From contig JAHRHY010000023.1 of the NCBI GenBank assembly GCA_019671135.1, positions 682,001-746,000 on the forward strand: a stretch of DNA of 64,000 nucleotides, written 5' to 3'. The position numbers and the translations under genes are program-made. Below, piece after piece: positions 24,334 through 38,000 of the stretch (positions are counted from its first letter, which is position 1; every line of letters begins with the position of its first letter). Below the pieces are notes generated by a model. It was not told the origin of the DNA and made no database searches. It saw only the letters and a program-made list of their open reading frames with translations. This DNA is from Linnemannia hyalina (lineage: Eukaryota; Mortierellomycota; Mortierellomycetes; Mortierellales; Mortierellaceae).

Positions 24334-27300
24334 ATGCCTCTGACCCAGCCGCAGCCTCGCTGGCTGTCGCTCTTCCTCCTCCTCCTCCTTGCCATCATCC
24401 TCCTCCAATCCACCTCCTCCTCCTCCTTATCCCCTTCGCCCTCACACCTCGTCAACGCCGCACCTGCACCCCCTCCCTTCCCCGCGCAACAACAAGTACA
24501 ACAATTACAACTACACGACCATGCAATAACAAGGCGCAACATCGACATCCGTACAGACAACACTCGGCTAGCATCAATAGGACCTCGATCGGAATCGGAC
24601 TCGCGGCCAGTAGACGACTCAAATGCAACAAGAACCACTTCATCACGGACATCACCGCCTGAAAGAGGACCTGTCCATGACCAGGACATTCCCCCATCAG
24701 AGTACTACCCACGAGGCCACTCAGTCATCTATGACCGCTTCGCCATTCAACAGGAACCCAAGGTGGCCACATACCTATGCAACGAAGACAATCCCAAAGA
24801 GTACATGGCTAGGGGCGGCAACTTTTCGTCCAATTCGGGAGATGGTGTCGACCCACCAGGGGCCCGGACGTGTACCTGGAAGATAACTATTCCGGGGGAC
24901 GGAACTTCGACGACGGGGCCCTCTATCATTCAACTGTCTTTCTGGAGCGAGATCATGCTCGCCTGTGGGTATGTTCTTCAATTTCACTTCACGCTGATTT
25001 TGTCATTTGTTTTGGTCATGCTACACACTGAGTGAGATACACATGTCGTCTTCGAACTCTTTTGTTCTTTTTTATCCATGATCTGTTCCTTGCTACCTTT
25101 TTGCTTTCGGCTATGGTTCCACTGAGCGAGATACATATTTCACCGTCAAGTTCTTCTGACTTTTTTTGGCATTTGATGGTACCCTTTTTTGCATACATTC
25201 CTAACAAAAGCCCTTTTTCCACACTCAATTACTTGTTGTTGGTACATTGACACTTGTACTCTATGCTGACGCGTGAAAATAACAAACAGGAAGGACTCGT
25301 TGGCGATCTACGATGGACCAGACACAACCTCAACACTGCTTGCCAATCTTTGCGGGAACTATTGGCTGAACAACCCCCCTTTATTGTACTCGTCTGGTTC
25401 TCAATTAACTGTCGTCTTTACAAAGTCGGCCGACTCACCATCAGCGATCGGTTTCACTGGCTCCTGGTCAACCGTGTCGCCCTGCGACATCTGTCTGACC
25501 TCTGGCAAAGGCACCTGCAAAGCTGGTACCTGTGCCTGTAATCCAAAGTACACTGGGTCCGTCTGCCAGAAAGGTAACGATGACCTATTCGATTGAAAAG
25601 GGTAGATCATAAATATCCGATATACCTTCACCCGACACATGCATCCAACCATCCACGCCATATTAATGTTTACTTGCATTCCCCTCTAAAATGGCTATGT
25701 GCCCTGTAGAAACGACAGGGTTCGAGATGTTTACTCCACGCTCGCAACATTCGATGGCGTACGACTCTGCTAAGGATATGGTCTACATCACTGGAGGGAC
25801 CAACAGCCGTACTCAATTCTGGGACCTGCTCACGTTTAGTTTCGGTATGTAGATTTGTACCTCGCTTGGTTCGTCTTTTCTTTACAGCTGGTTTTCCGTT
25901 TGAGGAACGACTTCAATGTCGCACGACACAAGCTCAAATGGCCCGTTGGCTTATTAATAACTTTTGGTGCGCCCTTCCACTCGCCCCAAAAAATAGCAAC
26001 TAACAAATGGACCAATATCACCACCGTATCCAAGTCACCCGACCCTCGATACGGACACTTTTCGTTTGTGCACAAAAGCAACCTTTACATATTTGGTGGC
26101 ATGGCCTCCTGGGCCCCGTTGGCAGACGTCTGGATGTACGACACAAAGAAGTGGGAGGAGCAGGTGCCTTTTAACCCGGAAAAGAAACCTAAGGGACTTG
26201 TCGGACCAGCCTGTGTCTTCCTCACGAACAACAATCAAACCCGGCTGGCAGTCTTTGGTGGAGTGAATAAAGATGGTGTCACAATGCGGGAACTACACTA
26301 TTACGACATCGAAACCAAGCAATGGTCTTTGGCGGATCACCAAAACTCTGTCGGACTATCGGGCGCCTCTGCGGTCTATCATGAAGCGACAAACTCGATC
26401 TACTACTTTGGCGGGATGATCAACCAGACTATCCGCAACACCATCCCCTACCAGTACTCGCTCGATCAGGAACTGTGGTTTGCACATGCACCCAGATTTA
26501 ATCCCTTGAGTTCGAGGCCCATTGGTTGGAATGGAACGATGTATATACCCACCAGCGGCGATGGCGTAGACAACAACCTTGATGACCCTAAGGGCGACGG
26601 ATCGTACAATAGCACGACCAGGGACTTGCAGAATCCTGCAATGTATGATGCTACTTCTGGAGTCTGGGCGACAGTTGGGCTCGCGGGCAGTGACATGGTC
26701 GTCATGTACGGTGGCATGCGGCCTTTTGGACTCGGGACCACAAACGAAACATCCTGCTTCATCAGAACAATGTACCTCTATGACATTTGTAAGTACTGGC
26801 TTTCAGACATTTATTATTGCAACCACGCCTCATCTTTGACAAAGTGACTAATTTGATATCTCGTTCATTTTTCACAACAGCTTGCCAGAAGTGGGCATCG
26901 TACGATATAACGGATGCATACAACTTTGTTAAGACAAGAGTCAACCATACGATGGTGCTGCGGCCTCCAGGAGCTGCAGGCGCAAGCAAGACCTCCTACA
27001 CTGCGTACATTTTCGGCGGATTCGATGGTTACGAACATAACGACATGTTCAACATTACCATCAATATATATCCTCCCGCTGCTGCCGATGTCAACCGCTG
27101 TCGAGGTAATTGTTATCAGAGTTGATTGTACTTTTTGGTTTGCTCTATTCTGTCGTTTTCTCCTCCATTTGTTTGTCTATTTTTAAAATCTTTTCATGCT
27201 ACCGCAACATCATGTCTTACCTGTATTTTTATCTCATTATCCCAATGCATTATTGACAGCATTGAATTGGTGCAACAAATACGACGACTGTCAGAACTGC

Positions 27301-30069
27301 AACCCACACTACTGCTCCTACATCAACGGACTCTGTCTCTTCGACACGGACAAAGCCAAGAAACCTGTATCCTCAGCAGCGCCCATTCTTCTTGGAGGGT
27401 CCGACGATGTACCTGCAAACGGCACCTTGCAAGACTTGCTGACTCAACGACCTGACCTCAAATCCCAAGTCGTCAAAGTCGAAGACTGTCCCTCTCGCAT
27501 TGGAGTCAACACAATGACCCCCTTTCCGGGAATAATTGCTGCGGGAAACACCCTGTATTTCAAGACATACATTGATGAGCCGGATCGCGACATTCAGTTT
27601 GAAATCAACACCAACCCGAACGAGGCGCTTATCTTCCGGTCACTCAATGTCTGGGAGGGGTTCATGAATATGTACTGGCGAGCCGATCATAGCCTCTCAG
27701 ACGGCACCTGGGACGACTCTCAACAAGCATCGACCATTCCTCCCGATGACCTCCCAGACAACAAGAACCCCCTTGATTGGGACCGGCCAGTTCTCACTAC
27801 CTCGGGGATCATGAATGTTACAGAGCTGATGCACCGCTGGACAAAGTACTCAGGACTCGACGGATCGCCATCCCAGTCTGCCCTACAGGGGCTGTCAACT
27901 CAAGGGATTTACTTTTTCGCAGGAGATCCACGACGATTTTCGGGATACCATGTCTATTCAATAACGAACCCGACCGACATCCCCATCACCATGACCTTGA
28001 CAGTCAACGTTTTAAATATTCCCGAAATCCGGAATGACGACCAGGACTCACAACTCAATCTAGCGACCTTGGGTTTCTTTATGGTTGGGTTCATCCTCGG
28101 CGTCCTCTTGCTCATTATTTTGGGCCGTAAGCTCCGAAGAGTGATCGCTGAGCGGGATGAGGCACAGTGGGCGGCTGCAGAGCTGAGGATGCGGGAGGAG
28201 GAGGCAGCCGAGGACGAGAGACGAGGAGCACTTGGATCCGAGACGAATATTACCCTAGGTGGTGGCCGAGGCGGAGCAGGTCAGGACGGACTCGAGAAAA
28301 GGCCCATGTACCGAATTGTTGTGGGCGTCCAGGAGGAAAAAGAGTCTGTTCCGAGTACTCTGAGACAACGTGCTGTCCGCAAGAACGAGTCTTCTCCACT
28401 CGATCGACCAGATTCCACTGCACACCAAGCAGTTACCTCGCAGACAGGAGTTCCCTCTCATGGCGGCGACGATGAGGTCGTTTTTGATGCCCAGGCAGGG
28501 GCCCGCAGGAAATCAGATTTCATACGCGATCTTGGATCTTCACCACCCAGCTCAGGCGGCCCTCACCGGTTTCCTGGCATCCCACCTGCAATTCGTAGTG
28601 AGCCGCTCATCAGCGAGATCCAAAGGCGGCACACGAGTAGTGAGAGGGTGCGGACAGAATTGCTGAATCATAACGGCGATTCCAGTAGCGGCGGTGGCAG
28701 TGGAACTTTGTCGGGTTTGGAGCGAGGGCTGTCACTAGGCGGACGATTGAAGGGTTCAGCGCCGTCGAAGCGGTTTTTGGACCACTCTCGAATTCGGCCA
28801 GAGGAGAAGGAGGTTCTGACGCAGGTATCTCATGAGGCTGCGGAGGATTGCCCTAGAGACGTGTTTTTGGGAAGCGAGTCCGAGCAATTGCCCTTGTCGA
28901 GTCTCCATCGTCATGAATCAACGCAGAAGAGTACGGTGAGCACAGAGTCGGACCTGCCATTGTCGCTCGTTCCCAAGGGATTTCTTCCAAGACGCCGAGT
29001 CCGGAACCCAATCATGGTTCAGCCCATTTCGGTAGAGCCCCTTCCTTTCCATGGAGGACTTGTTCCCAACACCCGTCAACAGTACCGACGATACCGCCGC
29101 TCACTCCAACGAAGACAGCAGCGGAATCAACAGGCACAAGAACAGCAAGCGCAACAACGCCAACAACCAGGGACCCCGGTATCACGTTCAGGATCGTCTT
29201 CAAGATCGTCATTCTCGGTCGCAAGGTCGTTTTCGAGGAGGAACGAATTACAGTCTAGCCTTTCGACACGGTCTAAGGGTTCTTTGAAGGAGGCTCGCAA
29301 GGCTGCTTCCAGGACGGCGCTACGCTCTGCAGGGGGTTCAGCAACTCCAGGAACTGTGATGGAGATGTTACCTCTTGGAGGATTGTCCAACAACAACAAC
29401 AACTATCAAGAAAACGCTGACAGCCTTTGGCAAGATGAAGACGACGATCGTACGACGTCAAACACAGGCGCCGCGGGCCTATACAACGAACGCGAGGATC
29501 CTTTCAGGACAAGAGGCCCTCAAGAGTACGAGGCAGGCCCGTTACTAGCCTTAAACGTCTTGATCGTGTTCCCTGGAGATGCTGGAACACGGGAAGTTCT
29601 CAGAGTGGGATCTGAGGAAGAGGAGGACAATGTCGGTAAGAACGTGGGAAGGAGTGTTGATGAGGACGAAGCAGACAGACGGAGTCAAAATACCTTGTAC
29701 AACAATATCATCACGGAGGTGCCCAGCACCGGCACCAGTCATAGCCCAAGTCCCAGCGGAACCAGTGGACACAATAGCCATGCCAGCAGCGACAGCAGGA
29801 GCAGCAGTAGTACGGGTGCCAACACAAGTGTCAACGCCAGTCTGAGTAAGGTTAATGTCGCCATCATAGACGATACGGAACAGCGACTACCACCCATGGC
29901 CATTGGTACCGTGTTTGTGCCAGATCCAGCCCGGTGGTGGGCGTACAAGGCCCAGCAACAGGTCGATCGTCGCCGTATCCAGCGAGAGCTCCGTCGCATA
30001 CTGGCCCGACAGCGGCAACAGCAACAGCAGCAGTATCAGCAGCAGCAAAAGTTGTACGCGCCAAAGTGA
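24334..30069 (+). CDS. attractin-like CUB-EGF-kelch-PSI single-pass membrane protein, 6 exons
   Basis: Join(24334..24968,25290..25573,25710..25844,25997..26788,26881..27105,27260..30069), 1,626 residues; every junction is GT..AG and in frame. It has an N-terminal signal peptide (LSLFLLLLLAIILL), then a CUB-like module at ~150-270 split by intron 1. A Cys-rich EGF-like module follows at ~276-305 (CDICLTSGKGTCKAGTCAC). Kelch blades at ~310-660 include HSMAYDSAKDMVYITGG, YGHFSFVHKSNLYIFGG and SGASAVYHEATNSIYYFGG. A PSI-like Cys cluster sits at ~692-720 (WCNKYDDCQNCNPHYC). One TM helix at ~960-980 (LGFFMVGFILGVLLLIILG) precedes a ~640-residue Ser/Arg/Gln-rich cytosolic tail. The architecture matches the attractin/MEGF8-like group, thought to act as cell-surface adhesion or signalling receptors. 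No enzymatic residues were found, and the role in fungi is unknown to me. Confidence 0.85.
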
Positions 30070-30310
30070 TGACCCCATTACGTAAAGCATTCAACAGCAA
30101 AACATAGAAGATTCAACACATTCGCATACTCACACCAAACACATACACACACACACCCAATTGGCATTTTTACATTAAACGAAAAAAGACAAATAGACAT
30201 ATTTGTATTTGTGTCAATGTGGATAAATGGCGGTGAACAAGGTTTGAGGGGTATCAAAGGGTGCGTTGAAGAAAAAGGCTAGCATCGACCTTTCAAAGGA
30301 CCCTCACGGG

Positions 30311-31330
30311 CTAACGATGGTGAGGCAACACAGTTGTTTGACTAATAGGATCCGAAGATGTTGACAAAACTGAAGGCCGCTTCTTAAACTGGAGCCATTC
30401 CACAACCAAAGCTCCAAGCCAGAACCCGCCCATTAGACCGGCACATACCTGTGCCGCGTACAAGGCTATCGGTGGAGGAACGGGGACAATTGGCATGCAG
30501 CAACATGATTAGCTAAGATGTCATCAATCGTCCCACTGCTCAAATGATCTATCTTTTACTCCATACAATACATTACTTCCTCACTCACTGGGTCCTCCCC
30601 GTCCTCCACTTTTCCTCTTCCGCCCACATATGTTGTACTTGCTCGGTTCAACAACGACCGCACCATATATAAGACGCTTACTTACCGGCAAAGTTCCTGA
30701 TAGTGCGGCACTGTGCCAACTTCTGGCCGGGAACCAGAGCCCCACAAGCCCTATTCAATCCAATCCCAATCTCACCACAGATTGCAAAAGAGAGCAGCGC
30801 CATAACGACGCAAATAGCCAGCAGGGTCATGGACATGATTCGAGGTGCGAAATCATCCCTGCGGTGAAGGACCATGCTCCAATACACTATGAATAAGAGT
30901 GAGGTGACACATGTTATCGCCCCTCCTATGATAGGGAACAGGCAATATCCTTGTCGCCGTTAAAGGAAAAATGAACAGACAGAGTCGGAGGAATAAGTAG
31001 GAAAGAGTGAGAATGAAAGGTTGTTAGGTTGTTAGTACTCTTCCCCAAACACGCTGGGTAATAATGACATGGGCGACATTTTGCAAAGGCCGTCTTTTGC
31101 CTTCGCAGTGTCCCTTCTTGGTTGTCTGACTCGCTCTGCTTACCGTTGTTGTAAGAGACGACCTTATCGTCGATAGACATATAGAGGAGGCAGCCATCGT
31201 CCAAATTCTCAAATGTGATATGGCCATTTACCCCGACGGTGCCCATGATCACCAACGAGAGGACAAATACAGCTGCAAGACATACGAGTGACAGCACCAG
31301 CCGGATTCGTGAATTGCTCGTGTTCAGCAT
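30311..31330 (-). CDS. small multi-pass membrane protein, 3 exons, unknown function
   Basis: Complement(join(30311..30465,30686..30886,31144..31330)), 180 residues. Exon 1 encodes TM1 (LVLSLVCLAAVFVLSLVIMG) and a short loop, exon 2 encodes another helix (TLLAICVVMALLSFAIC), and exon 3 encodes a third helix (ALYAAQVCAGLMGGFWLGAL) and a Ser/Thr-rich tail. The exon-3 acceptor at GATAG/CC was chosen because an upstream CTTAG would lead to a stop. With the chosen site the frame is continuous (543 nt). The layout is loosely like tetraspan or SUR7-type fungal membrane proteins, but I recognise no family motif. It is convergent with the kelch gene. Confidence 0.6.
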
Positions 31331-31926
31331 TATTCGTTATCCTTTTCGCCTGTGTCACCAGAGAGTGAGGTGGTTGTTAAATATGTTGCGGGTAATTGGG
31401 CAGTTCCTTGGAATAGTTGGCGAGAAGGAGGAAGACTAGCTCACTTTTTACGGCGAAGAGACAGAAGTGTGAGAGAAGAAAGAGTTGTTGAGCAGGCGGT
31501 GGAGGGGTGATTGGTTGGTTAAAAGTGGCGTGTTAGAGTGGTAATAAATGAAGGAAGAAGAGGAAAGAAGAGGGAGGAAGAGGGAAGACTAGGAAGAAGG
31601 AAGAAGGAAAAAGACGAAGTGGGAAGAAGAGGAAAGAGGAGGGAAGAAGAGGAAGAAGGAAGAAGAGAAGCAGAGGAGAGGTCTAAGGAGGATGAAAACC
31701 TGAGAAGATAAAAAGGGGAGGAGGGAACAGGGGAGGGCAAAGGGTGATCGAGTATGATTGGTCAATTGACCGATGCTATGACGACCCATAAGCGCGACAA
31801 CCTTGGAGTCGCGTTTTTATGTAGGGTATTGACGCAACGTCTGTGTTGAGCATAAAAAGTGAGTCTTTGTATTGTCGTCAAAAATCTAGTAATGAATGGT
31901 TGTCATAAATCCAGTGGTTTGTTGTT
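31331..31926. other. intergenic region with purine-rich tract
   Basis: Presumed promoter of the small membrane-protein gene and 3' UTR of the AFG3-like gene. A (GGAAGA)n-like purine tract runs from about 31550 to 31735. No gene was seen. Confidence 0.5.
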
Positions 31927-34441
31927 TTACAAGGCGGGTGTGTTAGGAGAAATAGTGGGCGAAGAGGCATCCGAAGGATTAATGTACTTTTCATCCTGAG
32001 GGGTAACCTCAGTACCCAGCAACTCATGCAGCTTGTCCTGGAAAGGACGCTTGCCCAGAAGGCGCTCCATGTCAGCACGGTTCAGAACTTCCTTCTCCAT
32101 CAACAACTTGGCCACCTTCTCCACATCAGCACGCTTCTCCGTCAACAAGTCGGTCGTCTTGCGGAACGCCTTGCCAATTAACGACCGTGCCTGGTTGTCA
32201 ATGATCTGTCCGGTCTTTTCACTGTAAGGCTTTGTGAACTGATCCTTGTCGTCTTGATTGCCGTACGACAATGGTCCCAACTCATCGTCCATTCCGTATG
32301 TGGCCACTATCGTTGTAAAGTGGTATAAACTTGTCAGTCTTAGGTCTACAATTGATCACCCCTTTTTTGGCAAATGCGCTGAATTATAAACATAAAGGGA
32401 GTCTTTTACCTTGGGCGTATGCCATCTTAGTGACCTTTTGGAGATCGTCCTGGGCACCGGTGGTAATAGTTCCGAAAAAGATGTGCTCAGAGACACGGCC
32501 TCCGAGAGTCATGCACATGCGGTCCATGAGTTGATGGGTTGAGTACAGGTACTGGTCCTTAGGCAAGTACTGGGCATATCCAAGAGCGCCGACGCCACGA
32601 GGGATAATAGACACCTTCAAAAGAGGATCGGCGTGCTCCAAGTACCATCCAGCAACAGCATGTCCTGCCTCATGATACGCAACTGTCTTCTTCTCCTCGG
32701 GCGACAAGACCTTGGACTTCTTCTCCAGACCGACAATTACACGCTCGATGGCTGCCTCAAAGTCAGCCTCAACGACCGTCTCTTTGTTGTGTCTAGCAGC
32801 AATCAGAGCAGCCTCGTTACAGACGTTGTGAATATCTGCTCCAGAGAATCCCGGGGTCAATGCTGCCAGCTTCTGGCCCAACTTCGCAAGATCCTCCTCA
32901 GTTTTGATAGGACGAAGATGGACTTGGAAAATGTCGTTACGTCCTTTGATGTCGGGGCGGTCAATGGCAATGTGTCGGTCAAAACGCCCAGGTCGCATCA
33001 AGGCATCGTCCAGAACGTCCGGTCGGTTGGTTCCTGCCAACACGACAATATGCTCACTCGAACCGAATCCGTCCATCTCGACCAGCAGCTGGTTCAGCGT
33101 ACTCTCACGCTCATCGTTACCTCCGAACTGACCTCCCTTGCCACGAGCCTTTCCGATGGCATCAATCTCGTCAACAAAGATGATGCAAGGCGAATGCTTC
33201 TTAGCGCTGGCAAAGAGATCCCGGACGCGCGAAGCTCCAACTCCAACAAACATCTCCACAAACTCGGATCCCGAGACGCTCAAGAATGGGACTCCTGCCT
33301 CTCCAGCAGTCGCCTTGGCCAGCAAGGTCTTTCCGGTACCAGGAGGTCCGCTAAGGATGGCACCTTTGGGGATCTTGGCACCCAACTTTTCATAAGCCGC
33401 CGGGTTCTTCAAGAACTTGACAAATTCCATGATCTCAAGCTTAGCCTCGTCCATTCCTGCGACATCCTTGAACTTGACGGCGATATCTGTCTCCTGATTA
33501 AACAGCTTTGCCTTTGACTTGCCCACTCCAAAGATACCTTGTCCAGCGCCTCCGCCGCCCTTCTTGGCCATGAAGACCAACACTCCAACCAAGATCAGGG
33601 TGGGTGCAAAGTGGATCAAGGTTCCGAGAACGCTGACCTCGTCTCTAAACGAGACGGGGATACGTTCCGATCCTGGGATGCCGAGTTCCGACTGGGCCTC
33701 GTCGAGCTTGCGTTCGAAAGCCTCGACCGAACCAATTGAGAAGGTGTATGTCGTTCCGTAGGGCTGACCTAATGTTCCAGGGATGGAGCCTGCCTGTCCG
33801 TCGTTCCTCAAGAAGACCTTGACTCTGTTCTTGTTCAGGACAACGAGGCGATCGACCAATCCGCGGTCCAAGAAGGTCGACCGGAAATCCTGCCAGGTGA
33901 TCTCTCGGGTGTTGTCCGAGGGTGACATGGCCTTATAGAGGACATAGGTAGTGAAGGCCAAGGGCAAGACTGTGCCAGGGTTGAGTGTCATACTGTAGAA
34001 GTGTTGGTTATTGTTATTGTTGTTTCCGCCCTCAGGTGCCGGTGTGGGTTTGCGGGAATTGTTGTTGCTGTTGTTGTTGTTGTTGCTGTTGTTATTGTTG
34101 TTGTTAGTGTTGCGGTTTCCGCCTTGGCCATTGTTCTTGGGAGCCTGACCTTTGCTTCCCTCTGTCTTTTTCATGACATCGCGCAGCAGGTTGGTCAGAT
34201 ATGCCTCGAATGACTGAGGGGTAGGGCTCTTGTCGTTGTTGTTGTTATTGTTGTTGTTCTTGTTGGAAGGTGGGGGAGTCTGCTTCTCGGAGGAATAGAA
34301 TCTGGCACGAATCTGCTGGCGGGTTCCATTGGATGCAAGACGTGTCCTTGGGGAGGCAGAGGTGAAGCGAGCGAGGGCGGATGAGCGAATGCAGGCGGAG
34401 GAATTTCTTGCCAGGGCAGCGCGACTAAGGAATGCGCTCAT
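31927..34441 (-). CDS. mitochondrial m-AAA protease subunit (AFG3/YTA12 family, FtsH-like), 2 exons
   Basis: Complement(join(31927..32306,32410..34441)), 803 residues; the single 103-nt intron lies near the 3' end and keeps frame (AYAQ/VATYGM). The N-terminus is rich in Arg/Ser/Ala without acidic residues ([19 protein letters not shown]), a mitochondrial presequence. An Asn-rich linker follows, then FtsH-type membrane segments ([17 protein letters not shown]). The AAA+ module has Walker A GPPGTGKT (~365), Walker B IIFVDEID and the SRH region [20 protein letters not shown]. The zinc protease site is H590EAGH594. m-AAA complexes sit in the inner membrane facing the matrix, degrade misfolded membrane proteins and process MrpL32. 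Residue patterns mix AFG3 and YTA12 features, so I do not assign one. It is divergent from GCP2. Confidence 0.93.
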
Positions 34442-35073
34442 GAGGGTTTTTTTTATAAGAAGATTGAGGAGAAGATCGAGGGCTGAAAGAAAATAGAGAG
34501 AAGGGTGGCGATGAAGGAGGAGGGAGGAGGAAGGAGGAAAACAGTTGACGAAGAGAGGAGAGGAGAGGAGAGGGGAGTAGAAGAGAAGTCGAAGGCGCTG
34601 TTGGGTTGTGCCTGGGTTCTGGTGGCGGCCAAAAAAGGTAATTTCTATCACTCCAGGGTGCAGACACACCTATCACTGCCCTGTCCTGCCTTCCCCTGCC
34701 CGGGAACCCGTTTGGGACACAGCGATCGGAAGACATCAAGATCAATCAATTCTTTTGATTGCCTCAGCCACCGCCACTTACCTTTGTAACTGGCTCCTCT
34801 TTGTCCCCTCACTCTCTATTTTGAAACAAAGAAGAAAAAACGCGACTAGGAATCAATTGTTCACCTTTCTCACTCTCTCATCCACAACGCGCACAATCTA
34901 ATTAATCTAAACGACAACAACACTCACCGACCGATAAGAACCAAAAAGGAACACAGCTACAACACCGACGCCGAAGGAAAGCTAGCTTTCCCACTCAAAA
35001 CCATCGAACATAAACAGACACGGACACAGACACAGACACATACATAGAACATCACCCAAAAAAGGACTGACTA
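34442..35073. promoter_or_regulatory. shared divergent promoter region of AFG3-like and GCP2 genes
   Basis: 632 bp separate two divergently oriented start codons. The AFG3 side is purine-rich and the GCP2 side is CA/AC-rich. No TATA box is obvious near either start, as expected for housekeeping genes. No specific factor site can be claimed. Confidence 0.45.
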
Positions 35074-38000
35074 ATGTCGAATCGTCCTCAAAGACCACAA
35101 CGACCAGCAACACTCCAGGAGTATCCCTCGTCAGGGGCGAATACCACAGCAAACGCAAACAACCAGTCTAATTCAGTACTCTTCAAAAGACATTCCAAAG
35201 GCGTCCCCAGCGAATCACAGGTACTATAACAGCCTTACTCCAGGAGTTCAAGGACCCACAATAGATACGCTTTTTCAGCGCGACTAACGAAAGATCTACC
35301 GCACTCATACTCTGCGTCCAACAACAGGCGAGGCCTAATGCCCTAGGGGGAACCAGTGCCAGGACACGGGCAGATTCATTACCGGTCAGGAATAGGGAGA
35401 TGTCGGACGTATTCGCGGATGACGTTTTACGAAAGATTAGTACACAGATGACGGCTGCTGCTCCAGGTGAGTCGGCTCGTTTACTGGTTGTCAAGGTTAG
35501 CCAATCCAAAAACAAACAAAAGAAAGCTATGGTATCAATAGCCTTACACTGCCCTTCTCATGGAAAATATGATAGCACGGAGTGAGACACTTTACGACGA
35601 GAATAGTCACCTGCGCGCGCCACTGAATTCCAGGATGGCCTCTAAATCGCATATGGACATTGATCAGGTATCAATTCTACCCTTGCTTCGAACAGGAATA
35701 AGGTATTGTAATTGTCTTCGATTTTCTCAAATATTAACTTGCGCAAGTTGTATACAATTTGGTGTCTATAGAGCACCAAGCCCAAGGATGCACCTATGGC
35801 AGGATCCATGAGTTTGAAACTGCAGGAGAGCGCCATTATCGAAGATGTCTTGTTCACCATGATGGTACGGAGCGTTGCACCTAAATGCTATTGCAGCAAA
35901 TGAATGTAGTACCGCAGCCATGTAGTCAGGTGGTTGTACTAGAATTAGTACTTACTTTTGCCTTCGACATTTCCCACATGTAGGGCATTGAAGGAACATA
36001 CATCGGCATTGTCACGCCTGCAGCCGCACCTCAGGATTTGGACGTAGAGTACATTCACAAGGAATTCAAAACAGATGAAAGCCTCGGTATGTCGTAGTCT
36101 GGTGCAATCAACCCTGTCTTTATTTGAGAAAACTGGTTTCACATGCGCATATATATGTTAACAATGCCCATTTGCACAACCGTCAATAGATCCATCATTA
36201 CGGGATTTGGTCTCACGGATACTGCCACTAGCATCCATCTACCTATCATTGGAGGCGTTTGTGGAACTGCACTCACGCTTTGAGTACGGATACGTCAGCC
36301 ATGCACTATGTGCAGCCATCAGGAACCTGCTTAAGGTACATGCATGTTAACAAGAGCTTTCGAGGGAAGTAAGGCGGTAGCGCTCAATTGGGTGCAAGTG
36401 ACACTGACAGCTTCTCTATCCCTATGAAAAATCTTAGGAGTACCTGATCTTGATAGCGCAGTTGGAAAACCAGTTCCGCTCGTCTCCAGACTTTACGCTT
36501 CAAAAACTGTGGTACTACATCCAACCAACCATGCAGACGTTGAGTTCACTTGACATCCTTGTAGGCGTAATTCGAGAAGCTGGCAAGAAGAAGGAGCCCG
36601 ATGACGAAATTGAAGCACTGTTAAATCCTAAGGAAGGCATCCCGTTGGAGTGCAAGGGCGGGAGCATTCTCGCCATAATTGCCGCTGGCATGTTCAACAT
36701 GAGCGGGTACGTACAATTTCCATGCATAATTTGTATGATCCTTTGTACATTTTAATACATGACTAACCCTGGCAAATGCGCAAATACTGGTTGATCTCCT
36801 TTCATAGTGATCCCGTGACAAAAAAGCTTTATGGATTCCTGCTCAACAAGGCATCGGTACCTTACACCACTATGCTGGAATCATGGATCCATAAGGGAGA
36901 GATCCGAGATCCCTACGAGGAGTTTATGATTGTGAAAAGTCGCAAGGTCAGCAAGGAGAACATCAAGGAGGACTTCAACGATGCCTATTGGGAACAACGA
37001 TACACGATTCGGGAGAACTATGTGCCTTCCTTCTTGGTTCCACTGAAGAGTAAGATTCTTTTGGCGGGAAAGTACCTGAACGTTATCAGAGAGTGCGGTA
37101 TTCACCTGTCCCAAGCTGACAGGAGCGCGTCAGCCACAGTACAACCATCTGCATCGACGAATGTTCCGGAGCGCAACGACATCTTGGCTGCCTTGAGTGG
37201 CGGGCGACTGGTGGATACCATCGAGGACGCCTATCAGTACGCAAATAAGAAATTACTGGACTTGCTTTTGAAGGACAAGCAGCTTCTTGGAAGACTTCGG
37301 TATGGATAGTATGATCTGCAATATCGCGGTTAACAGTCAGGTTCGCATCTTGCCATTAACAACTATACTAATCTCCAACTTCTGATTCTCGGCAGGTCGA
37401 TGAAGCGGTACTTTTTCTTGGATCAATCCGACTACTTTACACACTTTCTGGATCTGGCCTCCGCAGAGCTGAAGCGACCATCGAAAGAGGTTTCTCTGAA
37501 TAAGCTACAGTCTCTCATGGATTTGGCCCTTCGCAACCCGTCGTCTGTTACCGTCAACGATATTTTCAAAGAGGACCTCAAGGTTGACCTCAGCCATCTC
37601 AGCCTGGTCGACCAACTACTCCGGATCATACATGTTGGTGGACTTGGACAGGGACAAGCGCAGATCCAGGATCAAGGACAAGGACAGATGCTGGGAGGCG
37701 AAAGAGTGGACTCGCGAGCCTCCAGCTACAAAATCAGGAGCCATAGCAGGGGGGGCAGTGGCATCCATCAGCATCAAGGGTCAAACGACTCTTGGCAAGA
37801 CGAAAATGCCGTGGAAGGTCGTGACAATGGCACAAAGAGCGGGATTTCTGCCGGAGGCTTGTCTTCAATGGACAGCATTATGATGTCGACTGCAGAGCTA
37901 CCTACGCAAAGCAGAGGACCTCTCGCTGGTAAGCTACGACCACATTGGGTGATATTTATATCGATTGATGTGAGCTCCGCCAATGAATAATTATTTACAA

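Noticed and set aside
35466..35541. GTGAGT at 35466 as the GCP2 exon-2 donor
   Set aside because: Use of this strong donor puts the following exon in a frame with an early stop. The weaker GTTAGC at 35496 keeps the frame.
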